Assembly: GCA_965198325.1 (NCBI GenBank)
Contig: CBDAPE010000017.1
Span: forward strand, 682,001-746,000
Source: CBDAPE01 sp965198325
Lineage (GTDB): Bacteria > Pseudomonadota > Alphaproteobacteria > UBA828 > JAPUJA01
DNA: 64,000 nt
Direction of reading: 5' to 3'
Made by a program: the position numbers and the translations under genes. Below the pieces are notes generated by a model. That model was not told the DNA's origin, did not search any database, and saw only the letters and a program-made list of their open reading frames with translations. This document shows, piece by piece, positions 55,573-63,506 of this stretch (its first letter is position 1; every line of letters starts with the position of its first letter).

Positions 55573-55600
55573 GTATTAACTGACAAGCGATGCCTGTCAA
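55573..55600 (-). promoter_or_regulatory. Promoter of the ArsR-rhodanese gene
   Basis: On the minus strand TTGACA and TAATAC are separated by 16 bp, placing the transcript start about 30 nt before the ATG. A TGACA/TGTCA inverted repeat overlaps the -35, and AT-rich TTGA repeats follow near the start codon, which could be where the ArsR protein itself binds (autoregulation, inferred). Confidence 0.55.
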
Positions 55601-55830
55601 GACCCCAGATTCGAGAACGAGACGGCGCTCAAGGCGGAGTTGAAGACGTGCGAGACCCTGGAAGGGATCATCCTCAAGTCCAACTCGTGGAAGATCACCA
55701 TCCGAAATCCGGATAGGTGCAGAGGATATCCAAGTGTGTGGCCTAAGCCACATTGCCTTAATATTTATGAATTTAATCAGATATTTAAACAAGGCATTTC
55801 ATGTGGAAAGGAAACTGGGAGGATAGAGAT
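55601..55830. other. Intergenic region upstream of the globin gene, with coding-like remnant
   Basis: About 230 bp. 55613-55720 reads as a short coding-like run (ENETALKAELKTCETLEG...KITIRNPD) without a start, perhaps the tail of a lost gene. A CRP/FNR-like palindrome lies at 55737-55752. Confidence 0.4.
55737..55752. promoter_or_regulatory. TGTGG-N6-CCACA palindrome upstream of the globin gene
   Basis: Perfect 16-bp palindrome TGTGGCCTAAGCCACA, 79 bp before the globin start. Its layout (TGTG-N-CACA with N6 core) resembles a CRP/FNR-superfamily site, a plausible oxygen or NO-linked control for a globin. Confidence 0.35.
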
Positions 55831-55968
55831 ATGTGGAAGAATATTCGTGCGGGTCTGGGATGTGCGGTGATCGTTGGATTCCTGGCGTTGCCGGGAGCGA
55901 ATGCCCTGGCCGGCGACGAGGCGAAGGCGTCCCTTTACGACCGGCTCGGCGGTGTTTACGTAATTGCG
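55831..55968 (+). pseudogene. Truncated haemoglobin with signal peptide, 5' part (interrupted by IS)
   Basis: The first 46 codons of a secreted group I truncated globin: signal peptide (MWKNIRAGLGCAVIVGFLALPGANALAG) followed by SLYDRLGGVYVIA, the conserved first helix of the family. GGGAGGA precedes the ATG. The remaining 109 codons resume at 58543; removing 55969-58542 restores a 155-aa frame. Globins of this class bind oxygen or NO; a periplasmic location is implied. Confidence 0.85.
55963..55968. repeat. ATTGCG, left copy of putative IS target duplication
   Basis: The 6 bp ATTGCG ends the 5' globin fragment and is repeated at 58537-58542 immediately before the 3' fragment resumes. A third copy at 58520-58525 makes the exact right boundary uncertain. 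Confidence 0.55.
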
Positions 55969-55975
55969 GTGTCAA

Positions 55976-55995
55976 TGGCGGAGCAAAAAGGGACC
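55976..55995. repeat. Left terminal inverted repeat of the IS21-type element
   Basis: Starts TGGCGG and ends GGGACC; pairs with 58466-58485 (18/20). A related copy follows at about 56000-56020, the multiple-repeat terminal pattern of IS21 elements. Confidence 0.75.
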
Positions 55996-56162
55996 ACCGT
56001 GGCGGTGTAAGAAGGGACCGCTTGGCGGCTGCGGGCTTGTCCCCGTAGTCCACATGGGCGGGCCCCGCGTGCGACGCGGCGTGCCCTCAACAGGCCGACG
56101 CGGCGGCGCGCGCGGGAGGGACCTGTGGGCCCATGGGGTCAAGCGAGGGTTGGGTGGTCGGT

Positions 56163-56924
56163 TCAGTTCGCCGTCGGGGTTTGACGCCTGCGGCTCTGGT
56201 TGAGCCTGTAGCTCTCGCCATTCATCTCGAGGATGTTGACGTGGTGGGTGAGGCGGTCGAGGAGAGCGCCGGTAAGCCGCTCGGAGCCGAACACCTCGGT
56301 CCATTCGTCGAACGGCAGATTGGTGGTGACCAGGGTCGAGCCGCGCTCGTAGCGCTGGCTGAACACCTCGAACAGGAGCTCGGCACCGGTCTTGGACAGC
56401 GGCACGAAGCCGAGCTCGTCGATGATCAGAAGCTTGTAGGTGGCGAGCTTCTTCTGGAACCTCAGCAGCTGCTTGTCATCGCGGGCCTCGATGAGCTCGT
56501 GGACCAGCGCGGCGGTGATGAAGCCGACCGAGAGGCCCTTCTGGCAGGCCGCCAAGCCGAGACCGAGGGCGATGTGGGTCTTGCCGGTGCCGCTGTTGCC
56601 GAGCGCGATGAGGTTCTCGCGGCGCTCGATGTACGCGCAGCGGGCGAGCTCCAGGACCAGCGCCTTGTTGAGCGAAGGGATGACCTTGAAATCGAAGCTA
56701 TCGAGGCTCTTGATCACGGGGAAGCGCGCCGCCTTGATGCGCCGCTCGACCATGCGGCGCTCGCGGTCGATCAGCTCGAGCTCGGCCAGACGCAAGAGAT
56801 AGCGAACGTGGTCGACGCCTTCAGAGGCGCACTGCCGGGCGATCTTGTCGTACTCTCGCAGGAAGGTCGGAAGCTTGAGCGTCTTGAGGTGGTGGGCGAG
56901 CAGCAGCTGTGGTGCGTCGGTCAT
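56163..56924 (-). CDS. istB: IS21-family helper ATPase IstB
   Basis: A 253-aa AAA+ ATPase that assists the transposase in target selection and strand transfer. Walker A GNSGTGKTHIALGL, Walker B KLLIIDELGFVPLS, then sensor TTNLPFDEW. The ATG at 56924 (MTDAPQLLLAHHLKTL) overlaps the istA stop as ATGA; the upstream extension would lie within istA. Complete. Confidence 0.93.
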   Translation of the reverse strand: MTDAPQLLLAHHLKTLKLPTFLREYDKIARQCASEGVDHVRYLLRLAELELIDRERRMVERRIKAARFPVIKSLDSFDFKVIPSLNKALVLELARCAYIERRENLIALGNSGTGKTHIALGLGLAACQKGLSVGFITAALVHELIEARDDKQLLRFQKKLATYKLLIIDELGFVPLSKTGAELLFEVFSQRYERGSTLVTTNLPFDEWTEVFGSERLTGALLDRLTHHVNILEMNGESYRLNQSRRRQTPTAN

Positions 56925-58420
56925 GCACGGAGCCCCGGCAGCAGGCTCATGTACGACTTGGCAGACGTGGTCGCGACCCGGGCGCGCGGCAGGTACGGAT
57001 AGACCTCGAGGTTGAGCCGGGGCGGCCGCCGCTCGATGCGGCACAGCACCAGGTGCTTGACGGCATCGAAGCCGATGGCGCCGAGCCTGAGCGCGTCGCC
57101 GACCGCTGCCGTCAGCTCCTCGAGCCGGAAGCTCTCCAGCAGACGGAGCACCTGGACGTACTCGCGCTTGCCTGCCTTGCCCATGCGAGCTTCGAGGAGG
57201 CGTCGCAGGGTGATGAAGCTATCGGGCAGGTCCCAGCCCGCCAACGGCGCGGCCTGGTCGAGGGCGCCGATCTTCTGCTCGGTCAAGGGCAGGTAATGCA
57301 GCGGGTCGAAGATCAGGTCCGCGCTGTCATAGGACCGGCGGTGCCGGGCGATCACTTCGGCGCCGCAAGAGATCATCACCTCGTCGACATAGCCGCGGAT
57401 CAGCACCTCGCGGTGCCCGTATGCTACGGGCACCGAGTAGTCGTGGCCGCGGTAACGCACCAGCGACAGTGAGCTCGCCCTTCCGGGACGCTTGTCGCAG
57501 GCATCGTATGGTGCCGGGGGGAGAGGCAAGAAGGCTTCCCGGTCCCGTGCGAGGCGCTCGCCGATGGTCTCCTTGTGACCCCGCAGCCGCGCCGCCTGGC
57601 GCCGGCGGCACTGTCCCGCGAGAGCATCGTTCAGCGCCTCGAAGCTCTCGGCCCGCGGGACGGGGACCCGGAAGGTCCGCCGGATGAAGCCGACCAGTCC
57701 CTCGACCTTGCCTTTGTCGTTGCCCTTGCCCGGCCGGCCGAACCTGTCCTCGAACAGATAGGGGGATTGAAGGTCCGTGAAGACGCGCGTTCGCTGCCGC
57801 TTGCCATCGCCCAGTATCCGGGCGACTGCCAGCTTGGTGTTGTCGTACAGGATGGATCGGGGGACGCCGCCGAAGAACGCAACCGCCGCGTTGTGGCCAG
57901 CGCAGAACGCCTCGGTCGTCTCCGCCGGGTAGGCCTTCACGAAGCAGGCATCACTGTGGGGAAGATCGAAGGCAAGGAAGTGGACCTTGCACGCCACGCC
58001 GCCGATCACCGCCATCGCCTCGCCGAAGTCCGCCTGGGCGGGGCCGGGGGAATGGACGAGCGGCACGAACATCTCGCGCGACCGAAGCCGCCGCTCACGG
58101 ACATAGTCCTTCACGATGGTGTAGCCGCCCGTAAAGCCGTACTCGTCCCGGAGACGGTCGAAGATCCGCTTCGCCGTGGGCCGTTGCTTGTGGTGGCTGG
58201 TCCGATCGTCTTCCAGAATCCGATCGATGATCCCCGTGAACGGACCCCGCTTCGGCCGCCGTGGCGGCTTGCCGCGGCGAGACCCCGGCGGCACCGAGAA
58301 CGACAGCATCTTGCGGACCGTCTTGCGGTCCAGCCCGAACACCCGCGAGGCCTCGCGGGTGCTCATTCCCTCGACACGACACGCCCGCCGAACCCGCGCG
58401 TACAAATCCACCCGATACAT
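56921..58420 (-). CDS. istA: IS21-family transposase IstA
   Basis: A 499-aa transposase with an N-terminal HTH (EGMSTREASRVFGLDRKTVRKML) and an integrase-type catalytic core. Candidate DDE residues are Asp in QADFGEA, Asp in ILYDN and Glu in KGKVEGLVGF. C-terminal beta-rich segment (RGHDYSVPVAYGHREVLIRGY) as in other IstA. ATG at 58420 preceded by GGAAGGCGGGGG. Open from end to end, so the element is potentially active. Confidence 0.94.
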   Translation of the reverse strand: MYRVDLYARVRRACRVEGMSTREASRVFGLDRKTVRKMLSFSVPPGSRRGKPPRRPKRGPFTGIIDRILEDDRTSHHKQRPTAKRIFDRLRDEYGFTGGYTIVKDYVRERRLRSREMFVPLVHSPGPAQADFGEAMAVIGGVACKVHFLAFDLPHSDACFVKAYPAETTEAFCAGHNAAVAFFGGVPRSILYDNTKLAVARILGDGKRQRTRVFTDLQSPYLFEDRFGRPGKGNDKGKVEGLVGFIRRTFRVPVPRAESFEALNDALAGQCRRRQAARLRGHKETIGERLARDREAFLPLPPAPYDACDKRPGRASSLSLVRYRGHDYSVPVAYGHREVLIRGYVDEVMISCGAEVIARHRRSYDSADLIFDPLHYLPLTEQKIGALDQAAPLAGWDLPDSFITLRRLLEARMGKAGKREYVQVLRLLESFRLEELTAAVGDALRLGAIGFDAVKHLVLCRIERRPPRLNLEVYPYLPRARVATTSAKSYMSLLPGLRA

Positions 58421-58465
58421 CCCCCCGCCTTCCTGTCAGAGCAACCCTGACAGAAGGCTATAGAC

Positions 58466-58485
58466 GGTCCCATTTTGGTCCGCCA
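58466..58485. repeat. Right terminal inverted repeat of the IS21-type element
   Basis: Starts GGTCCC and ends CCGCCA, the reverse complement of the left repeat with two mismatches. Confidence 0.75.
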
Positions 58486-58536
58486 CAGCCGGATCAACCG
58501 GCCGCTTCAGTGAGGGATTATTGCGCCGCCGTTCTC

Positions 58537-58542
58537 ATTGCG
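58537..58542. repeat. ATTGCG, right copy of putative IS target duplication
   Basis: Identical to 55963-55968; excising one copy plus the element rejoins the globin frame. Confidence 0.55.
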
Positions 58543-58872
58543 ACTGTGGTGAATGAGTTTATCGAACGCCTTCTCGTCAACGACACCCTGAACGCCAATT
58601 CGGCGATATCGGACGCCCGTGCCACCGTGCCGAAAGCCGGGCTGAAGTATCAGGTGACGTCGATGGTGGCCTGGGCGACAGGCGGTCCCGAAAGCTACAC
58701 CGGTCGGTCAATTCTGGAATCCCACGCCCACCTCGGCATTACCAATGCCGAGTGGGCCGAGATGGCTGCTGTCTTCGTTGCGGTCCTGAACGATTTCAAC
58801 GTTCCCGCCGCGGAGCAGCAGGAGCTTCTCGCTATCGTCGGGACCACCAAGGCGGATATCGTCTCGCGTTAA
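58543..58872 (+). pseudogene. Truncated haemoglobin, 3' part (interrupted by IS)
   Basis: 109 codons that continue the globin: TVVNEFIERLLVNDTLNANSAISDAR, KAGLKYQVTSMVAWATGGPESYTGRS, then SHAHLGITNAEWAEM with the proximal haem His and a C-terminal VPAAEQQELLAIVGTTKADIV. No start codon of its own. The stop overlaps the convergent rhomboid stop. Confidence 0.85.
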
Positions 58873-59534
58873 GGCCGAAAGCGGCGGCCCGACCGGCGGA
58901 CGACAAACAAGGGTGGCAGGACGAGTCCGGCGACGAAGCCGCCAACATGGGCCGCCCAGGCGATCTGGATGCCCTCGGCGCCCGGTGCGCCGGTCACACC
59001 GACCAGCACCGCGAAGCCAATCCAGATGATTGCGACGGGGAGCAGCCGGATGCCGCCACGGTCGAGCGGACGGGCGCCCATGAGCCTGAGCACGGCTCCG
59101 AACAAACCGCTGATCGAGCCCGAGGCGCCGACCACGGGTGCGAACGAGTCCGGGTAGAAAGCGAAATGGGTAAACGCCCCGGCTACGCCGCAAAGCAAAA
59201 AGAGCGCCAGCGTGCGAGCCCGTCCCAAGGCGCGTTCGACGCCTGCGCCGAATGCAGCGAGCATGACCATGTTGATCAACAGGTGGAGCACGCCGCCGTG
59301 TAGGAACTGGTGGGTCACGGGGCCGGCAACCGATTCCCAGCCGAAACCGCCCGGCAGGTAGCGCAAGGGAATGAATGCCAGGTGGAGCAGCACCCAGGTT
59401 TCGGCCGAGACGGGCAGCAGAAGCATGACCACGTAGATGGCGCAGCACGCGCCAATTAGCGCGCCCACCAACGGCGGAATGTTGAACATCGGCTGGCGGC
59501 CGGAACCGCGGCCGGACAGCTGTGGAAGCGTCAC
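58869..59534 (-). CDS. Rhomboid-family intramembrane serine protease
   Basis: A 221-aa membrane protease with six TM helices. Catalytic Ser in GASGSISGLFGA (loop before TM4) and catalytic His in WAAHVGGFVAG (TM6); HxxxN-like motif HQFLHGGVLHLLINM supports the Asn/His oxyanion positions. Family cleaves TM helices of substrate proteins. GTG start at 59534 overlaps the TGA of the dehydrogenase gene by 4 nt (GTGA), so it is translated with it; an internal ATG (MFNIPPLVGAL) is an alternative. Confidence 0.9.
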   Translation of the reverse strand: MTLPQLSGRGSGRQPMFNIPPLVGALIGACCAIYVVMLLLPVSAETWVLLHLAFIPLRYLPGGFGWESVAGPVTHQFLHGGVLHLLINMVMLAAFGAGVERALGRARTLALFLLCGVAGAFTHFAFYPDSFAPVVGASGSISGLFGAVLRLMGARPLDRGGIRLLPVAIIWIGFAVLVGVTGAPGAEGIQIAWAAHVGGFVAGLVLPPLFVVRRSGRRFRP

Positions 59535-60610
59535 CCAACGTCTCCGGGCGCAGCAATCGCCTGTTCGATTGCGGCGCCCAACTCGGACGTCGTGGCAGCC
59601 CCGCCCAGGTCGGGAGTCCGCACGTCGTCATCCTTCAGCACCTGCTCGACGGCCTGCTCGATGGCACGGGCAGCTTCCGGGTGGCCCAGATGGTCGAGCA
59701 TCATCGCGCCGGTCCAGATTTGTGCGATCGGATTGGCTATGCCCTGGCCGGCGATATCGGGGGCTGAGCCGTGGACTGGCTCGAACATCGAAGGATGCTC
59801 GCGTTCGGGATTGATGTTGGCGGCGGGCGCGAGGCCCATGCCGCCGACCACGGCGGCGCCGAGGTCCGAGAGAATGTCGCCGAACAGATTGCTCGCGACC
59901 ACGACGTCGAACCAGTCGGGATTCTGGACGAAATGCGCCGAGAGGATGTCGATGTGAAACTGGTCGGTTTCGATCTCGGGGTAGTCCGTCCCGACCGCGG
60001 AAAACCGTTCGTCCCAGAATGGCATGGAGTGGATGATGCCGTTCGATTTGGTGGCGGACGAAACCTTCCGACGGGGACGCCGCATGGCGAGCTCGAAGGC
60101 GTAGCGCAGGATGCGATCGACCCCCGTGCGAGTAAAGACCGCTTCCTGAATGACGGTTTCGCGAGGCGTATTCTGAAATATCCGACCGCCAATCTGGGAA
60201 TATTCGCCCTCGCTGTTCTCGCGCACGATGATGAAGTCGATCGAGCCGGTATCACGATTCGCGAGCGGTGATGTGACGCCCGGCAGCAAACGGATCGGAC
60301 GCAGATTGACATATTGATTGAAGCTCCGTCGAAGCGGTATCAGCAGGCCCCAGAGCGAGACATGATCCGGCACGCCGGGGTAGCCGACGGCGCCCAGGAA
60401 GATTGCATCGAAGGGGCGAAGTTGCTCGACGCCATCGTCGGGCATCATCTGTCCGGTTTGTGCGTAGGTCTCGCAGCTCCACGGAAAGCTCTGCCACTCG
60501 AAGCCGATGTCGTAGGCGCGGCCCGCCGCCTCGAGCACACGGACGGCTTCGGTCACGACTTCCTGCCCGATTCCGTCACCGGGAATCAGGGCGATCTTGT
60601 AGTTGGCCAT
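59531..60610 (-). CDS. Isocitrate/isopropylmalate-type dehydrogenase (tartrate/D-malate dehydrogenase-like)
   Basis: A 359-aa NAD-dependent beta-decarboxylating dehydrogenase: IPGDGIGQEVV start, FIIVRENSEGEYSQIGG substrate motif, NLFGDILSDLGAAVVGGMGLAPAANINP and EPVHGSAPDIAGQGIANPIAQIWTGAMML. RENSEGEYS is the tartrate/D-malate subgroup form rather than LeuB's RELTGGIYFG. So it most likely oxidises tartrate or D-malate to a ketoacid plus CO2. ATG at 60610 with GGAGGC before it. Coupled to the rhomboid gene downstream. Confidence 0.88.
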   Translation of the reverse strand: MANYKIALIPGDGIGQEVVTEAVRVLEAAGRAYDIGFEWQSFPWSCETYAQTGQMMPDDGVEQLRPFDAIFLGAVGYPGVPDHVSLWGLLIPLRRSFNQYVNLRPIRLLPGVTSPLANRDTGSIDFIIVRENSEGEYSQIGGRIFQNTPRETVIQEAVFTRTGVDRILRYAFELAMRRPRRKVSSATKSNGIIHSMPFWDERFSAVGTDYPEIETDQFHIDILSAHFVQNPDWFDVVVASNLFGDILSDLGAAVVGGMGLAPAANINPEREHPSMFEPVHGSAPDIAGQGIANPIAQIWTGAMMLDHLGHPEAARAIEQAVEQVLKDDDVRTPDLGGAATTSELGAAIEQAIAAPGDVG

Positions 60611-60675
60611 GAAAGCCTCCCGATCAATCTCTCGCCGCAATTTAACGCACGGCCCGGACGACGGCGAGACCGGAA

Positions 60676-61362
60676 TCAGGGAGCCTTGCGGTTGGTCCGG
60701 TGGAACGCGGCCATGTGGAAGGCGGCCTGCTCGCGCGTATAGGTCGCATCACGTCCAATCGGGCAAGCCCGGCGCGCCCGGCAACCGATCTCGAGGCAAT
60801 CGACCCCGGCGGGCGTGTCGAGATAATCGACGCAGCGGGGCACGTCGTAGCCCGACGTTGAAAACGCGCCGACCGGGCAGGTCGAGAGGCAGGGCCGATC
60901 GGTGCAGGTCTCGCACGGGCTGGGCCGTTCATCGGCCGGGGGAAGAGCGAGCGTTTCGGCGAAGATTAGTGCGCCCCTATAGCCGTGCCAGAGACCGAAG
61001 TCAGGATGGATGAGGACCCCGATCGGCGAGGGGGAGACGGCGTCGGCCTTGATCGCCCAGCGCTGGAAGGGGAGATAGGGTGGCCCGTCGCCCGGAAGCA
61101 GAGCGCCGCCGTCGAACTTTCGGGCGATGCCGCCCAGCACCTCGCGCGACCAGCCGTCGAGAGGGTGTGTGCCGGCAGGGCTGCTCGCCTGGAAGGCCAG
61201 CCACATCGCGGGCCCACCGTGACCCGCGAGCATCAGGGTTCGGACCACGCGACCGCCGGTCAGCGGCGGTACGTCGTCGGCAGGGACGGGATGAAATCCG
61301 CCACGCAAGATCAACCCATGGGCGCCCAGTGCGTCGCGGAGCTCGATGAGGGTCGGGGTCAT
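60676..61362 (-). CDS. 4Fe-4S ferredoxin-like protein (QueG-like Cys pattern)
   Basis: A 228-aa soluble protein with the iron-sulfur pattern CETCTDRPCLSTCPVGAF (residues ~146-163) and a second set CVDYLDTPAGVDCLEIGCRARRACPIG. This is a 2x[4Fe-4S]-type arrangement like the C-terminus of QueG (epoxyqueuosine reductase), although it lacks the N-terminal cobalamin domain. The genome makes queuosine (queA, tgt in this window), but its involvement is conjecture. Conserved WHGYRGALIFAE precedes the Cys block. Confidence 0.75.
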   Translation of the reverse strand: MTPTLIELRDALGAHGLILRGGFHPVPADDVPPLTGGRVVRTLMLAGHGGPAMWLAFQASSPAGTHPLDGWSREVLGGIARKFDGGALLPGDGPPYLPFQRWAIKADAVSPSPIGVLIHPDFGLWHGYRGALIFAETLALPPADERPSPCETCTDRPCLSTCPVGAFSTSGYDVPRCVDYLDTPAGVDCLEIGCRARRACPIGRDATYTREQAAFHMAAFHRTNRKAP

Positions 61363-61383
61363 GACGTCCGACGAACCGTCATG

Positions 61384-61884
61384 CTAGTCCCGCGCCGAGA
61401 GCTGATCCGGGGACGCGATCGAGAAATGATGCGTGTAGTCCGCGCCGTCGGAGATCGTGACCCCGGAGAACCCCAGCATGTTGGCGATATCGAGGAAAGT
61501 GACGGACTCGTCGAGCCCGAACGAGCCGACGGTGCGCGACGCACGGGCGATCACCGTCATGACCTCGAGCATGGCCCGGGCCCGGCAAGGCGCATCGAGC
61601 TGACCCTCCTGCCGGCTGACGATGACCAGCTCCTCGGTCCGATCCCCGATCGCGAAGATCGCAAAGGACAGCGGGTGAGGGCGGGTTAACAGTCCGCCGA
61701 CGATTCCGGCTACGAACTTCTGCCGACGCTTGGCATCGGCCTCGACGAGCGGCGCCGTGCTGGAGACATAGCGTTCGGTAATCGTCGGTGCGTGATAGTA
61801 ATAGTCGGAGCCGAGCTGGGCGGCGGCAAGGCTCGGTGCCAGAAGCAAGGCGGCAAGCGCAAGTGCAGTGGAGCGGCGAATCAT
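61384..61884 (-). CDS. Secreted protein of unknown function
   Basis: A 166-aa protein with a clear signal peptide (MIRRSTALALAALLLAPSLAAAQ, cleavage near residue 23). The mature part starts LGSDYYYHAPTITERYVSSTAPLV and has no recognised domain; it has one Cys and mixed alpha/beta composition. GGAGGC precedes the ATG at 61884. It lies 21 nt upstream of the ferredoxin-like gene on the same strand. Confidence 0.72.
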   Translation of the reverse strand: MIRRSTALALAALLLAPSLAAAQLGSDYYYHAPTITERYVSSTAPLVEADAKRRQKFVAGIVGGLLTRPHPLSFAIFAIGDRTEELVIVSRQEGQLDAPCRARAMLEVMTVIARASRTVGSFGLDESVTFLDIANMLGFSGVTISDGADYTHHFSIASPDQLSARD

Positions 61885-61913
61885 GGTGGAGCCTCCGTAG
61901 GTCGAGCAGCGAT

Positions 61914-63461
61914 CTAGAGCCGGCTGTTGGGCGTATCGAATGGTTCGAGTCCGTCGAAATCGTCGAACCAGTCTTCGTAAAACGCCGCGACATGGGGTCG
62001 AAGATCGGCCATCAGGGCATTGAAGCGTATGACGCGATCCGGTGGATCTGCGGCGGCGATAGAGCCGAGTTCCGCGGCAATCGCCTCTTCGTCGAGCGTC
62101 GTGAACCGGCCGCTGGCCAAGATCACCCGGCCGGCAATCATGACCGTATCCACGTGATTTGCCTGGCCAAGCTGCAGCAGTGCCTCGATCGGGTCGCTGC
62201 CCGGGGCGATGTAGGGTGCCGTCATCCGGTCATAGTCGATCAGAACCGCGTCAGCCTGTGCGCCCACGGTCAGCCGGCCGATCGTGTCGCCGAAGCCGGT
62301 CGCCCGGGCGCCGGAGAGCGTAGCCATGCGGAACACGTCATGGGCATCGGGGCAGCGCCAAAAGCGCAGGCCCCGGGGCATCCGATGAAGGCTACGCACG
62401 AGACGAAGCTCCGCCAACATGTCCTCGTCGTTCGCCAGCGTGTTGCTATCCATGCCGATTGCGACAGTCAGGCCAGCGTCGAGCATTGCCGGCACTGGTG
62501 CGATTCCGACCCGCAGCCGCAGATTGGAGCTCGCGTTATGGCAGACGGCAACACCCCGTTCTGCGCACAGCGCGATGTCGGCTTGGGACAACCAGGTTCC
62601 GTGGGCCAGCGAGGTTCGAGGACCGAGGAGGCCGAGGCTGTCCAGGTGTTCGATCATGCCGGTGTCGTAGAAGCGTTGCGCGAAGGCGCGCTGGAGCGGT
62701 GATTCGAGCAGATGAAAATGAAACCCGGTGTCGAGCCGTTCGGCAGCCGCGCCCATCTGCTCAAGCAGTTCGTCGCTGCACCATTCGGGACCGCTCGGCG
62801 AGAACAGGAGCCGAATCCGGGAATTGTCGGCATATTGTTCGCGATGTTCCTCGACGAGTTCGAAGTAATCGGCGCCGTCCGCGCTGTCGAGGTCGTCGAA
62901 CAAGGCGTTAATCCGCGTCGAGAGGTGCTCGGGCAAACTGGCGATGAAATCGGCGTCGTTCTGATAGACGAACGTATTCCGGTCCGCGGTCGAAAGGGCG
63001 TAAGCGACGCGCATGCCGGAATCGGCATAGGCCCGGAGCGTATCGCGGCTTTCCTCGCCGCTGTCCCACCAGTCGCGGGGGTAGGCCATGTGCAGCACGC
63101 AGGTCACGCCCGAGCGGATCATTCGCATGGTCGCGTAGAGCGTATCAAGATAGGCGTCGAGCGGCGGCATGCGCCAGTTATCCGGCAACCAGGCCTCCAA
63201 ATAATCGTCGGCGAGGCCGAAATGGGGCGCCATGACTCCTGCGCCATGATGATGCGCATTGATCAAGCCGGGAAGGACGAGATGCCGCTCGGAGCCGATT
63301 TCGTCGGCATCGGGGTAACGCGCGTGCATCGCGGGGTAATCGCCGGTGGCCTTGACCTCGCCGTCTTCCACGACGACGGCCCCGTCTGCGATCACGCCGT
63401 CTTCCGACAGCGTCGCGGGATCGGTCACGACGTGGCCGCCGCGCAACAGAATGATCGACAT
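61914..63461 (-). CDS. Amidohydrolase (metal-dependent, chlorohydrolase/deaminase-like)
   Basis: A 515-aa cytosolic hydrolase of the TrzA/AtzA/SsnA group. Metal ligands are visible: HHH in GLINAHHHGAG, His in FHFHLLES, His in SLAHGTWLS and Asp in IGMDSNTLANDEDM. The Asn/Asp pattern after GMDS is normal for the class. These enzymes deaminate or hydrolyse purine-like, hydantoin or triazine compounds; the particular substrate cannot be told. ATG at 63461, with AGGAGA ahead. Unlike the 19936-21192 protein, all metal ligands are intact. Confidence 0.88.
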   Translation of the reverse strand: MSIILLRGGHVVTDPATLSEDGVIADGAVVVEDGEVKATGDYPAMHARYPDADEIGSERHLVLPGLINAHHHGAGVMAPHFGLADDYLEAWLPDNWRMPPLDAYLDTLYATMRMIRSGVTCVLHMAYPRDWWDSGEESRDTLRAYADSGMRVAYALSTADRNTFVYQNDADFIASLPEHLSTRINALFDDLDSADGADYFELVEEHREQYADNSRIRLLFSPSGPEWCSDELLEQMGAAAERLDTGFHFHLLESPLQRAFAQRFYDTGMIEHLDSLGLLGPRTSLAHGTWLSQADIALCAERGVAVCHNASSNLRLRVGIAPVPAMLDAGLTVAIGMDSNTLANDEDMLAELRLVRSLHRMPRGLRFWRCPDAHDVFRMATLSGARATGFGDTIGRLTVGAQADAVLIDYDRMTAPYIAPGSDPIEALLQLGQANHVDTVMIAGRVILASGRFTTLDEEAIAAELGSIAAADPPDRVIRFNALMADLRPHVAAFYEDWFDDFDGLEPFDTPNSRL

Positions 63462-63506
63462 CCGTGTCTCTCCTCCTAAGCCGCCTCGCCGGTGCGACTG
63501 CCCAAT

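Larger units (their letters stand above)
55969..58536. mobile_element. IS21-family insertion element (istA-istB)
   Basis: About 2.57 kb inserted in the globin gene, carrying istA and istB on the minus strand. Terminal inverted repeats are recognisable inside the ends: 55976-55995 and 58466-58485 match at 18 of 20 bases, and the left end has a second copy of the repeat at ~56000-56020. The right end keeps 49 extra bp (58488-58536) before the globin resumes. Boundaries follow the restored globin frame and the ATTGCG duplication. Confidence 0.8.
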
